Part shown: one piece after another, positions 11,736-19,069 of the stretch
Layout of the letters: each line of letters begins with the position of its first letter
How positions within the stretch are numbered: the stretch's first letter is position 1
NCBI GenBank assembly: GCA_965202735.1
Contig: OZ241844.1
Location: 3,100,001 to 3,164,000 of the forward strand
Origin: HK1 sp965202735
Lineage (GTDB): Bacteria; Pseudomonadota; Gammaproteobacteria; HK1
Length of the DNA stretch: 64,000 bases
Direction: 5' to 3'
Notes under the pieces: model-generated
Told to the model about the DNA's origin: nothing
The model's database searches: none
Seen by the model: the letters and a program-made list of their open reading frames with translations, nothing else
Made by a program: the position numbers and the translations under genes

Positions 11736-13070
11736 GTGACTTCGAGCCTGTCCCGTCGTTCCGATGCGCGGCCTCGCCGGGGCATGGCCGGCGACCGCAG
11801 CCCGGCGCAACGGCGCGCGGTCCTCGTCGTGGTCGACGGCCTGCGCGGCGACCATGTGGACGATGCGCTCACTCCGCGCCTGCACCGGCTCGCGACGGCC
11901 GCGCGCTGGTACCCCCGCCACCGCTCGGTCTTTCCTTCCGCGACCCGGGTGAACTCCGCGTCGCTCGCGACCGGGTGCTTCCCCGCCTCCCACGGCCTGC
12001 ACGGCAACGTCATCGCGCTCGACGAGGGCGGCGGGCTCGTTCCGGTCCCGGTGGGGCCGCCGACGTTTCGCGAACGCCTCCGGCGCGCCACGGGACGTAC
12101 CCTGCGCCGGCCCACCCTCGGCGAGCGGCTTCGCGATCGGGGCGGAGCGGCCTACTGGCTCAACTCCTCGGCGGGAGCCGCCCACATGCAGGACCCGGAC
12201 GGACACGGGCTGCTGCTGCACCGCAGCGGCTCGCACCGGCCGGGCTTCGAGCCGGTCGCCGGGCCGGAGCACCTCGACGTCACCTACGACGCGACCGGCG
12301 ACCGCGAGACCACGCGCCGGTTCTGCGCCGCGCTCGACGCGCCGGGCGGGCACGCCCTGCACATGCTCTGGCTCTGCGAGCCCGACCACTCCCAGCACGT
12401 CATGGAGCTCGGCTCGGACGAGCATCGCGCGCTGGTCGGGGCCGCGGACGCGAACGTCGCGGAGGTCGTCGCCGCCGTCGGCCGCATGCGCGATCGGGGC
12501 GAGGAGGTGCTGCTCGTGGTGTGCTCGGACCATGGTCACGAGACGACCGACCGGGTCGTCCCGGTCGAGGCCCTGATGATCGAGGCGGGGCTCAAGGCCG
12601 GCGCCGAGTCGACCGACGTCGTCTTCGCGTCGAGCGGCATGGGGGCGCTCGTCTACCTGGCGGAGGACGCCTCGCCGCGCCGCGACGACATCGTCGACTG
12701 GCTGGAACGGCAGCCCTGGTGCGGCCCGGTGTTCGCGGGCGCCGCGCTGGCCGAGGTGGGGCAGCGCGAGGACGGTGGCCTCGCGATCGCGTTCGCGATG
12801 GCCGGACGCGATGCGCCGAACCGGTTCGGCGTCCCGGGGATCTCGCATGTCGCGGCCTGCCGGTTCTCGAGCGTCGACGCGCCGGGGCGCGGCCAGCACG
12901 GCGGGCTCGGCCGCTACGAGACGAACCCGGTGCTCGTCGTCGACGACGGCTCCGGCGCTGCCCGCCGCATCGAGGCGCCGACGAGCGCGGTGGACATCGC
13001 GCCCACCCTCCTCGACTTCCTCGGCGTCTCGTGCGATGGCGTCGACGGCGGGCCGGCGCCGGCGGCCTGA
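11736..13070 (+). CDS. alkaline-phosphatase-superfamily phosphodiesterase (nucleotide pyrophosphatase-like)
   Basis: A 444-residue protein of the type I phosphodiesterase/nucleotide pyrophosphatase family. Metal-binding motifs appear in order: VVVDGLRGDHV, then SATRVNSASLATGC with the Thr nucleophile, LCEPDHSQHV, and CSDHGHETTDRV. A late His lies in GISHVAACRF. No signal peptide is obvious, so cytoplasmic action on a phosphodiester or phosphonate substrate is possible. An internal ATG at 11784 (MAGDRSPAQRR) is an alternative start and would remove a basic leader. It is convergent with the DUF523 gene downstream. Substrate unknown. Confidence 0.85.
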   Translation: MTSSLSRRSDARPRRGMAGDRSPAQRRAVLVVVDGLRGDHVDDALTPRLHRLATAARWYPRHRSVFPSATRVNSASLATGCFPASHGLHGNVIALDEGGGLVPVPVGPPTFRERLRRATGRTLRRPTLGERLRDRGGAAYWLNSSAGAAHMQDPDGHGLLLHRSGSHRPGFEPVAGPEHLDVTYDATGDRETTRRFCAALDAPGGHALHMLWLCEPDHSQHVMELGSDEHRALVGAADANVAEVVAAVGRMRDRGEEVLLVVCSDHGHETTDRVVPVEALMIEAGLKAGAESTDVVFASSGMGALVYLAEDASPRRDDIVDWLERQPWCGPVFAGAALAEVGQREDGGLAIAFAMAGRDAPNRFGVPGISHVAACRFSSVDAPGRGQHGGLGRYETNPVLVVDDGSGAARRIEAPTSAVDIAPTLLDFLGVSCDGVDGGPAPAA

Positions 13071-13173
13071 CCGACCCGCACCGGCCGTCATGCCCCGCCG
13101 ATGACATCTGCGCAGGGTGTACGTCCGACCTGGCGGGAATTGCCGCCCGAGGACACCTGCCGTTGACCGGCCG

Positions 13174-14160
13174 TCAGAGGTGGTTCCTGAGCCCGAGGTC
13201 GTCGGGATACGGCTCCAGGTAGTGCTGCATCTCCACGTAGCGGTCCGGGGCGTGGCCGAAGTGGTGACGCAGGAACCGGACCGGCACCACCAGGGGCACG
13301 GTCCCGGTCCGGTACTCCTCGATGACGTCGGCGAGCGCGCGCCGGTCGCCGGCCTCGATGGAGCGCTTCAGGTACCCGGCGAGGTGCTGCAGGACGTTGG
13401 CGTGGCGCCGGCGCGTGGCGCGGCGCGACATCCCTTCCATGAAGATCGAGAGGTACTCGCGCGCGAGCCGGTCCCGGTCGCGCCGGCCCGCGTCCGCGAC
13501 GAGCCGGCCGGCGGCGCGGTAGTGGACCTCGCTGTGCGAGAGCAGCAGGAGCTTGTGCCGGGTGTGGAACGCGACCACCCGGCCCGGCGTGCATCCGGCC
13601 GCCATCGCCCGGATCCACCGGTCGCGGGCGAACACGCGCTCGACGAAGCTCTCGCGAAGCGACGCATCGTTCAGCCGGCCCTCTTCCTCGCACGGGAGCA
13701 GCGGATGGGCCTGCATGACCGCGCGCGCGAACACCCCCTGCCCCATCCGCGGGGACTTCCCCGGCGCGCCGTGGACCTTGACCCTCGCCATGCCGCAGCT
13801 CGGCGAGCCGCGCTTGAAGATGTAGCCGCGCAGCGCCTCCATCCGCGGCGCCGCCTCGCGGGCGACCGCGAGCAGCGATTCGGTGACGTCGACCGAGGCA
13901 TCGGCCACCCGCACCGCGCGAGGCGCGCCGGGGTCCCCGGAGAGCCGGACGGGAGGGCGCGGCACGCCGAGCCCCGCCAGCGCTTCGGGACACCAGGCGA
14001 CGTACTCGAAGTACCGCCCGAGCGTGCCGGTCACGTAACGGTCGTGCTTGTGTCCGCCGTCGTAGCGCACCGTCTCGCCGAGCAGGCAACTGCTCACGCC
14101 GACGGGGATGCGTTCGGGCGTCCCGGAACGGGAGACGGATTGCGCCTCGACGTTGACCAT
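13174..14160 (-). CDS. DUF523-DUF1722 (YbgA-like) fusion protein
   Basis: A 328-residue two-domain protein. The N-terminal DUF523 starts at RIPVGVSSCLLGETVRYDGG, with the Cys-Pro of AWCPEALAGLGVPRPP and the SPSCG motif. The C-terminal YbgA-like DUF1722 includes TRHKLLLLSHSEVHYRAAGR and ends LEPYPDDLGLRNHL. DUF523 proteins are thought to bind metal through conserved Cys residues; some DUF523-DUF1722 proteins sit near photolyase genes, but not here. The start MVNVEAQSVSRSG is preferred because the frame upstream runs through a MITE copy. The start region is duplicated: 14131-14167 closely matches 14335-14371. Confidence 0.85.
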   Translation of the reverse strand: MVNVEAQSVSRSGTPERIPVGVSSCLLGETVRYDGGHKHDRYVTGTLGRYFEYVAWCPEALAGLGVPRPPVRLSGDPGAPRAVRVADASVDVTESLLAVAREAAPRMEALRGYIFKRGSPSCGMARVKVHGAPGKSPRMGQGVFARAVMQAHPLLPCEEEGRLNDASLRESFVERVFARDRWIRAMAAGCTPGRVVAFHTRHKLLLLSHSEVHYRAAGRLVADAGRRDRDRLAREYLSIFMEGMSRRATRRRHANVLQHLAGYLKRSIEAGDRRALADVIEEYRTGTVPLVVPVRFLRHHFGHAPDRYVEMQHYLEPYPDDLGLRNHL

Positions 14161-14167
14161 TGCGGAA

Positions 14168-14290
14168 CAGCAATTCCCGTCAACGCCCGGAGAGGCCGTG
14201 CCGCGGGGGGATTCCGGGGCGATTTCGACCGCCAGAGCGCCCGGGCGAGGGGATCTCGAGGACCTGTTCCCGCGCCAGCGGGAATCGCTG
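14168..14290. mobile_element. MITE family A, copy 1
   Basis: A 123-bp element beginning CAGCAATTCCCG and ending GGGAATCGCTG (inverted ends). It is flanked immediately by ATTGCGGAA (14159-14167) and ATTGCGGAG (14291-14299), a 9-bp direct repeat with one difference. It lies at the 5' end of the DUF523 gene. No coding capacity of its own. Confidence 0.85.
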
Positions 14291-14441
14291 ATTGCGGAGC
14301 GGGTGCTGGGGCGGGGCGGGAAGCTCGACGGGAAGGAGACGGATTCCGCCGCGACGTTCGCCATTGCGGACAGCGCGGGAAGCGGGCACAGCGTCGAGCG
14401 TCGGTCGCGGGGTGGCGATGCCGTCCGGGCGCCGTCCCGGC

Positions 14442-14840
14442 TCAGCCCGGCCGGCGCGCGATGAAGTCGATCTCGATGCGGGCGCCGCGCGCCAGCGCGG
14501 TCACGCCGATGCAGGTCCTCGCCGGCAGGCGGTCCGGCGGGAAGTACGACAGGTACACCTCGTTCATCCGCGCGTAGTCGTCCTCGAAACGGGTGAGGAA
14601 GACGCGGCCGGCCACCACGTCCGCGAGCCCGAGCCCGACGCCTTCGAGGACGATGACGAGGTTGTCCATCACGCGCCGCGTCTGGTCTTCGATGCCCGGC
14701 GGAAAGGGCCGCGCATCGTCGTCCGGGTGGTTCGGGATCTGTCCGGTGAGGAAGACCCAGCCGTCCGCCTCGACCGCATGGCTGTACGGCGCGACCGGAC
14801 GGGCGCCGCCGGACACCATGTGAAAGAGAGTTGCCGTCAT
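14442..14840 (-). CDS. RidA-family enamine/imine deaminase
   Basis: A 132-residue RidA/YjgF/UK114 protein. Typical features are GGARPVAPYSHAV near the N-terminus, WVFLTGQIP, and the catalytic-Arg segment LPARTCIGVTALARGARIEIDF. RidA hydrolyses reactive 2-aminoacrylate and related imines that arise from PLP enzymes. The DNFIVLxEG-like segment is NLVIVLEGVGLGLADVV. It stands alone between the MITE copy and the HtrA gene. It may belong to a RidA subfamily with another substrate. Confidence 0.9.
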   Translation of the reverse strand: MTATLFHMVSGGARPVAPYSHAVEADGWVFLTGQIPNHPDDDARPFPPGIEDQTRRVMDNLVIVLEGVGLGLADVVAGRVFLTRFEDDYARMNEVYLSYFPPDRLPARTCIGVTALARGARIEIDFIARRPG

Positions 14841-14971
14841 GGGGAGCCGATGGGGAGCGGGAAGTGCCCGCGATTATATCCTGCTCCTCGCCGGCCGGCA
14901 GGCCGGAATCCAGCCCGGAATCCGGGCCGTGCCGGGCCGGGCCCCGGGGCCTCGTCCCGCAGCTCGCGCGG

Positions 14972-16396
14972 TCAGCGGATCACGATGAAGAGCTGGCCGT
15001 TGCCGCGCACGATGTTGAGCGCGAGCACGGGGCCGGCCCGCTCGAACGCCCTCGCGAGCTCCCCGGCGTCGCGCACGCGGCGCCGGTTCACCGCGACGAT
15101 GACGTCGCCGGGCCGGATGCCGTTGCGCGCGGCGCGGGACCCGCGCGCCACCTCCGCGGCGATGACCCCCTCGATGCGGCCATGCGCCGGATCGCCCTGC
15201 TCCAGGTCGCGCAGCGTCGCCCCCTCGAGCGCGGAGGGGACGTCCACCGCGCCGGCGGCGCCGGCCGGCGCATCGCCGACCCGCACGGCAAGCCGGATGC
15301 GGCGCCGCTCGCGCCGGACCTCGACCTCGATCTTCTCGCCGGCCCGGACCAGTCCGATGGAGTTCCTGAGGTCGCGCGAGCCCTCCACCGGCGAGCCGCC
15401 CACCGCGACGATGACGTCGCCGGCCTGGATCCCCGCGGCCTCGGCCGGTGAGCCCGACTCCACGCGCGAGACGAGCGCGCCTCGCTCGATGTCGACACGG
15501 AGCGCCTCGGCCAGGTCGGGCGTGAGGTCCTGGATCGCGACCCCGATCCGCCCGCGCTGCATCTCGCCATGCTCCGCGAGCTGGTCCATCACCGCGGTCG
15601 CGATGTTGACGGGCACCGCGAACCCGATGCCCACGTTCCCGCCCGACGGCCCGATGATCGCGGTGTTGATGCCGACCAGCTCGCCGCGCAGGTTCACCAG
15701 CGCGCCGCCCGAGTTGCCCGGGTTGATCGACGCGTCGGTCTGGATGAAGTCCTCGTAGCCCTCGACGTTGATCCCGGCGCGCCCGAGCGCGCTGACGATC
15801 CCCGATGTGACGGTCTGCCCGAGCCCGAAGGGGTTGCCGATGGCGATGACGAAGTCGCCGACTTCCAGCGCGTCGCTGTCGCCCATCGGGAGCGCGGCGA
15901 GCCCTTCGGCCTCGATCCGGAGCAATGCGATGTCGGTCCCCGAATCGCTGCCGAGCACCTCGGCCTCGAAGCGGCGATTGTCCTTCAGGGTGACGGTCAC
16001 GGAGTCGGCGCCAGCGACCACGTGGTGGTTGGACAGCACGTAGCCGCGGCCGGCGTCGACGATCACCCCGGAGCCGGCGCTCTGACGCCGCCGCGCCGGG
16101 GCGTCGTCCGGCAGGTCGAAGAAGCGGCGGAAGAACGGGTCGCGAAACAGGGGGTTGTGGCGCCGGGGAACCATGGTCGCGACCGAGATGTTGACCACGG
16201 CGGGGGTGACGTCGCGGAGCAGCGGGGCGAGGGTCGGGACCCCGTCGCGCAACGGCAGCGGCGCCGCCGCGTGCGCGGCGCCGGCGGCGAGGACGCATGC
16301 CGCGACCAGCGCGCCGGCGGCTCCCCATCGCCGCGCGCACGGCCGCTCCGGACTCCTCGGGGGCCCTGGATCTTCGCGGTTGAGCCGAGTCTCCAT
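14972..16396 (-). CDS. periplasmic DegP/DegQ-type (HtrA) serine protease
   Basis: A 474-residue trypsin-like protease with two PDZ domains. A signal peptide is visible (basic N-terminus, then GALVAACVLAAGAAHAAA). The catalytic triad is His125 in SNHHVV, Asp155 in SGTDIALL and Ser229 in NPGNSGGA. PDZ1 follows GRIGVAIQDLTPDL and PDZ2 includes AARNGIRPGDVIVAVNRR. HtrA proteins degrade or refold damaged envelope proteins. The start METRLNRED is placed just before the signal peptide; the frame upstream is open but lacks protein character. The 830-bp region upstream is full of minisatellites and may affect expression. Confidence 0.93.
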   Translation of the reverse strand: METRLNREDPGPPRSPERPCARRWGAAGALVAACVLAAGAAHAAAPLPLRDGVPTLAPLLRDVTPAVVNISVATMVPRRHNPLFRDPFFRRFFDLPDDAPARRRQSAGSGVIVDAGRGYVLSNHHVVAGADSVTVTLKDNRRFEAEVLGSDSGTDIALLRIEAEGLAALPMGDSDALEVGDFVIAIGNPFGLGQTVTSGIVSALGRAGINVEGYEDFIQTDASINPGNSGGALVNLRGELVGINTAIIGPSGGNVGIGFAVPVNIATAVMDQLAEHGEMQRGRIGVAIQDLTPDLAEALRVDIERGALVSRVESGSPAEAAGIQAGDVIVAVGGSPVEGSRDLRNSIGLVRAGEKIEVEVRRERRRIRLAVRVGDAPAGAAGAVDVPSALEGATLRDLEQGDPAHGRIEGVIAAEVARGSRAARNGIRPGDVIVAVNRRRVRDAGELARAFERAGPVLALNIVRGNGQLFIVIR

Positions 16397-16649
16397 GGGA
16401 CGCTGACTCGAATTACCTTGCCACGTGTCGCACGCACCATTCGCAGGAACTGGATCTCTTCCGGGGACAGTCGGCGACTCTGTTTCGACCACCTTCCATA
16501 GTGTCGGGCCTCGGTGGAACTCACGCACACTTGCGGGCTCCGCGGGAGATTTCAATCGTACGCCGCCCGTCCTGCCATCGGGGTGTCCTGTCATCGGGGG
16601 GTGTACGTCCGATGCACGAGGTCCCTCGTTTCGGTTCCGGGAGCCCCCG

Positions 16650-16811
16650 GAATCGGGAGCCCCGGAATCGGGAGCCTCCGGAATCGGGGACCCCGGAATC
16701 GAGGACCCCGGAATCGAGGACCCTGGAGTCGGGGACCCTGGAGTCGGGGACCCTAGAGTCGGGGACCCTGGAGTCGGGGACCCTGGAGTCGGGGACCCTG
16801 GAGTCGGGGAC
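16650..16811. repeat. 15-bp minisatellite, about 11 copies
   Basis: Consecutive units of GAGTCGGGGACCCTG (earlier units read GAATCGGGGACCCCG) run through this stretch. In one forward frame they would encode Asp-Pro-Gly-Val-Gly repeats, but the frame has no plausible gene context. It sits between the divergent htrA and ABC operon starts. Confidence 0.9.
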
Positions 16812-16970
16812 ATCCCGCCCTTGTGCGCGAGGGAGGGACATCCTCCGATCCCGGGAGTCCGATCCCGGGAGCGCCACGAACCGGACGCACACCCCCGCCC
16901 GTCTCCGTGACCATTCGGGGTTGAAATGCGTCGACAGACCCCCATTGAGCATGGTCGCGTCCGGCACGTC

Positions 16971-17200
16971 CCGCACCCGGCCGCGCCGGGGTGAAGCTCC
17001 GGAACGGCGATGCGGCATTCTTTGGGGTCCCCGCACCCGGCCCGCCGGGGTGAAGCTCGGGACGGCCCCCGGAGGCCGCGCGGGCGGCTCCCGCACCCGG
17101 CCGCGCCAGGGGCAGGGCTCGGGACCCGGCCGGCGAGCGTGACGCACTGGCCTGCACCCGCTCCGCTCCGGGGACGAAGCGCGCGGGAGCCCCGGCGAGC
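16971..17200. repeat. degenerate ~60-bp tandem repeat, about four copies
   Basis: Copies begin CCCGCACCCGGCC or a close variant near 16972, 17030, 17090 and 17151, and most continue GCCGGGGTGAAGCTC. Together with the 15-bp minisatellite, this fills most of the 830-bp gap between htrA (16396) and the ABC ATPase (17228). No gene is seen in the gap. Confidence 0.75.
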
Positions 17201-17227
17201 ATGCCGGCGGGCATGATCGAGACGAGC

Positions 17228-18196
17228 ATGATCGAGATCGGCAACATCACGAAACGGTTCGGTGCGCTGACCGCGGTCGACGACGTCTCCTTCAGCGTCG
17301 GGCGCGGAGAGGTGCTCGGCTTCCTCGGGCCGAACGGGGCGGGGAAGTCGACCACCATGAAGATGGTGACGGGCTTCCTGGCGCCGGACCGGGGCACGAT
17401 CCGCATCGGCGGTGTGGACATCGCGGCCAATCCGGTGGAGGTCAAGCGCTGGATCGGCTATCTGCCCGAGGGGGCGCCGCTCTACGGAGAGATGACGACC
17501 CGCGGGTTCCTGCGGTTCATCGCCGGAGTGCGCGGGCTCAGGGGCGCCGATGCCGACCGCCGCATCGACGGCGTGGTGGAGAAGGTCAGCCTGGAATCGG
17601 TCCTGCAGATGCCGATCGACACGCTGTCGAAGGGGTTCAAGCGGCGGGTCGGACTCGCCCAGGCCATTCTCCACGACCCCCGGATCCTCATCCTCGACGA
17701 GCCCACCGACGGTCTCGACCCCAACCAGAAGCACGAGGTGCGCTCCCTCATCAGAGGCATGTCGGAGGAGAAGGTGATCGTCCTCTCCACCCATATCCTC
17801 GAAGAGGTCGATGCGGTGTGCACGCGGGCGACGATCATCGCGAACGGGCGGATCGTGAGCGACGGGACCCCGGAAGAGCTGCTCCGCCGATCGCGGATGC
17901 ACAACGCGCTGAGGCTCTCCCTGGCGCTCGCCGACCCGGACGACGTCGCGGTGGGCCGCGTGGTGGAGAAGCTCCGGTCGATTCCCGACGTGTCGTGCGC
18001 CGAGGTGGTCTCGCGGTCCGGCGGCGCGCTGGAGCTGCTCCTGCTTCCGGCCGGCGCCGCGCCGCTCGCCGGCCCGGTCGGCGCCGCGGCCCATGCCGAA
18101 GGGTGGCGGGTGACCGGGATGCGCGTCGAGCGGGGCCGGCTCGACGACGTGTTCCGGGCGATCACCACCGGGCGGGAGGGCTCGGGCGATGGCTGA
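17228..18196 (+). CDS. ABC transporter ATP-binding protein (GldA-like)
   Basis: About 322 residues from MIEIGNITKRFGALTAVDDV. Walker A is GPNGAGKST. Instead of the canonical LSGGQ the signature is LSKGFKRRVGLAQAI, as in GldA/CcmA-type exporter ATPases, and Walker B is ILILDEPTDGLDPNQ with the H-loop in VIVLSTHILEE. It heads a four-gene cluster with a GldF-like permease, a GldG-like protein and a DUF4340 protein, so it should power that exporter. The substrate is unknown; in non-gliding bacteria this set is common and uncharacterised. ATGs at 17201 and 17213 are alternative starts. Confidence 0.92.
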   Translation: MIEIGNITKRFGALTAVDDVSFSVGRGEVLGFLGPNGAGKSTTMKMVTGFLAPDRGTIRIGGVDIAANPVEVKRWIGYLPEGAPLYGEMTTRGFLRFIAGVRGLRGADADRRIDGVVEKVSLESVLQMPIDTLSKGFKRRVGLAQAILHDPRILILDEPTDGLDPNQKHEVRSLIRGMSEEKVIVLSTHILEEVDAVCTRATIIANGRIVSDGTPEELLRRSRMHNALRLSLALADPDDVAVGRVVEKLRSIPDVSCAEVVSRSGGALELLLLPAGAAPLAGPVGAAAHAEGWRVTGMRVERGRLDDVFRAITTGREGSGDG

Positions 18197-18261
18197 CATG
18201 CGGGCCGGGCCATGCCTTGCCGCCGAAGTTCCTGTACGAGCCGGGAAGGAGGACGCCAGCG

Positions 18262-18996
18262 ATGGCTAACGTGTGGACCATCTGCAGGCGCGAGCTCGCC
18301 GGCTACTTCGGGACCCCGATCGCCTGTGTCTTCCTCGCCATCTTCGTGTTCCTGAGCGGAATCTTCGCGTTCTACATCGGCAACTTCTTCGAAGGCGGGC
18401 AGGCCGACCTCCGGGCCTTCTTCCAGTTCCACCCCTGGCTCTACCTCTTCCTCATCCCGGCCCTCGCGATGCGGCTGTGGGCCGAGGAGCGCCGGGCCGG
18501 CACCATCGAGCTCCTGTTCACCCTGCCGGTGACCATGGGCCAGGCGGTGATCGGGAAGTTCCTCGCGGCGTGGCTGTTCACCGCGATTGCGCTGGCGCTC
18601 ACCTTCCCGATCTGGATCACCGTCAACTACCTCGGCGACCCCGACAACGGGGTCATCCTCGCGAGCTACCTCGGCAGCCTGCTGATGGCCGGCGCATTCC
18701 TCGCCATCGGCTCGTGCATCTCCGCGCTGACCCGCAACCAGGTCATCGCCTTCGTGGTGAGCGGCGTGGTGTGCCTGGGCTTCGTGCTGAGCGGCTTCCC
18801 GCTGGTGCTCGAGTTCGTCGACGCGATCGCCCCGGAAATCGTGGTGGACGCGGTCCGCTCGTTCAGCTTCCTCACCCACTTCCAGGCCATCGGCAAGGGC
18901 GTGCTCCAGGCGGGCGACATCGTCTACTTCGTCTCTCTCATCGTGTTCTGGCTGTTCGTCAACGCGGTGGTGATCGAGTGGCGCAAGGCTGCCTGA
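18262..18996 (+). CDS. ABC transporter permease (GldF-like)
   Basis: A 244-residue membrane protein with six hydrophobic segments, starting MANVWTICRRELAGYFGTPIA. RLWAEERRAGTIELLFTLPV is the conserved cytoplasmic loop of ABC-2 type permeases of the GldF/NosY group. It lies 65 bp after the ATPase gene and 73 bp before the GldG gene, on the same strand. It should form the channel of the exporter. Confidence 0.92.
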   Translation: MANVWTICRRELAGYFGTPIACVFLAIFVFLSGIFAFYIGNFFEGGQADLRAFFQFHPWLYLFLIPALAMRLWAEERRAGTIELLFTLPVTMGQAVIGKFLAAWLFTAIALALTFPIWITVNYLGDPDNGVILASYLGSLLMAGAFLAIGSCISALTRNQVIAFVVSGVVCLGFVLSGFPLVLEFVDAIAPEIVVDAVRSFSFLTHFQAIGKGVLQAGDIVYFVSLIVFWLFVNAVVIEWRKAA

Positions 18997-19069
18997 GGGC
19001 TGCGCGAGGGCCGCGCGGGACGATGCCGACGACGACGCCGGACGCACGGGCACGCAGGAGAAGCCGCGC

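Noticed and set aside
10239..13091. The EamA reading frame is open far upstream on the minus strand (over 1200 codons)
   Set aside because: It is antisense to well-supported squalene synthase and phosphodiesterase genes; the open frame reflects high GC. Only 9336-10238 has transporter character.
13125..13150. A seventh MITE A copy (GGCGGGAATTGCCG near 13136)
   Set aside because: Only about 14 bases resemble the right end, and no element body or flanking repeat is seen.
16650..16811. Regular short repeats considered as a CRISPR array
   Set aside because: Units abut with no spacers, and no cas gene is present; it is a minisatellite.
16397..18199. Long minus-strand frame extending HtrA upstream through the minisatellites and the ABC ATPase
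   Set aside because: The part beyond 16396 is antisense to the ABC ATPase and repeat-derived; a signal peptide at METRLN marks the real start.
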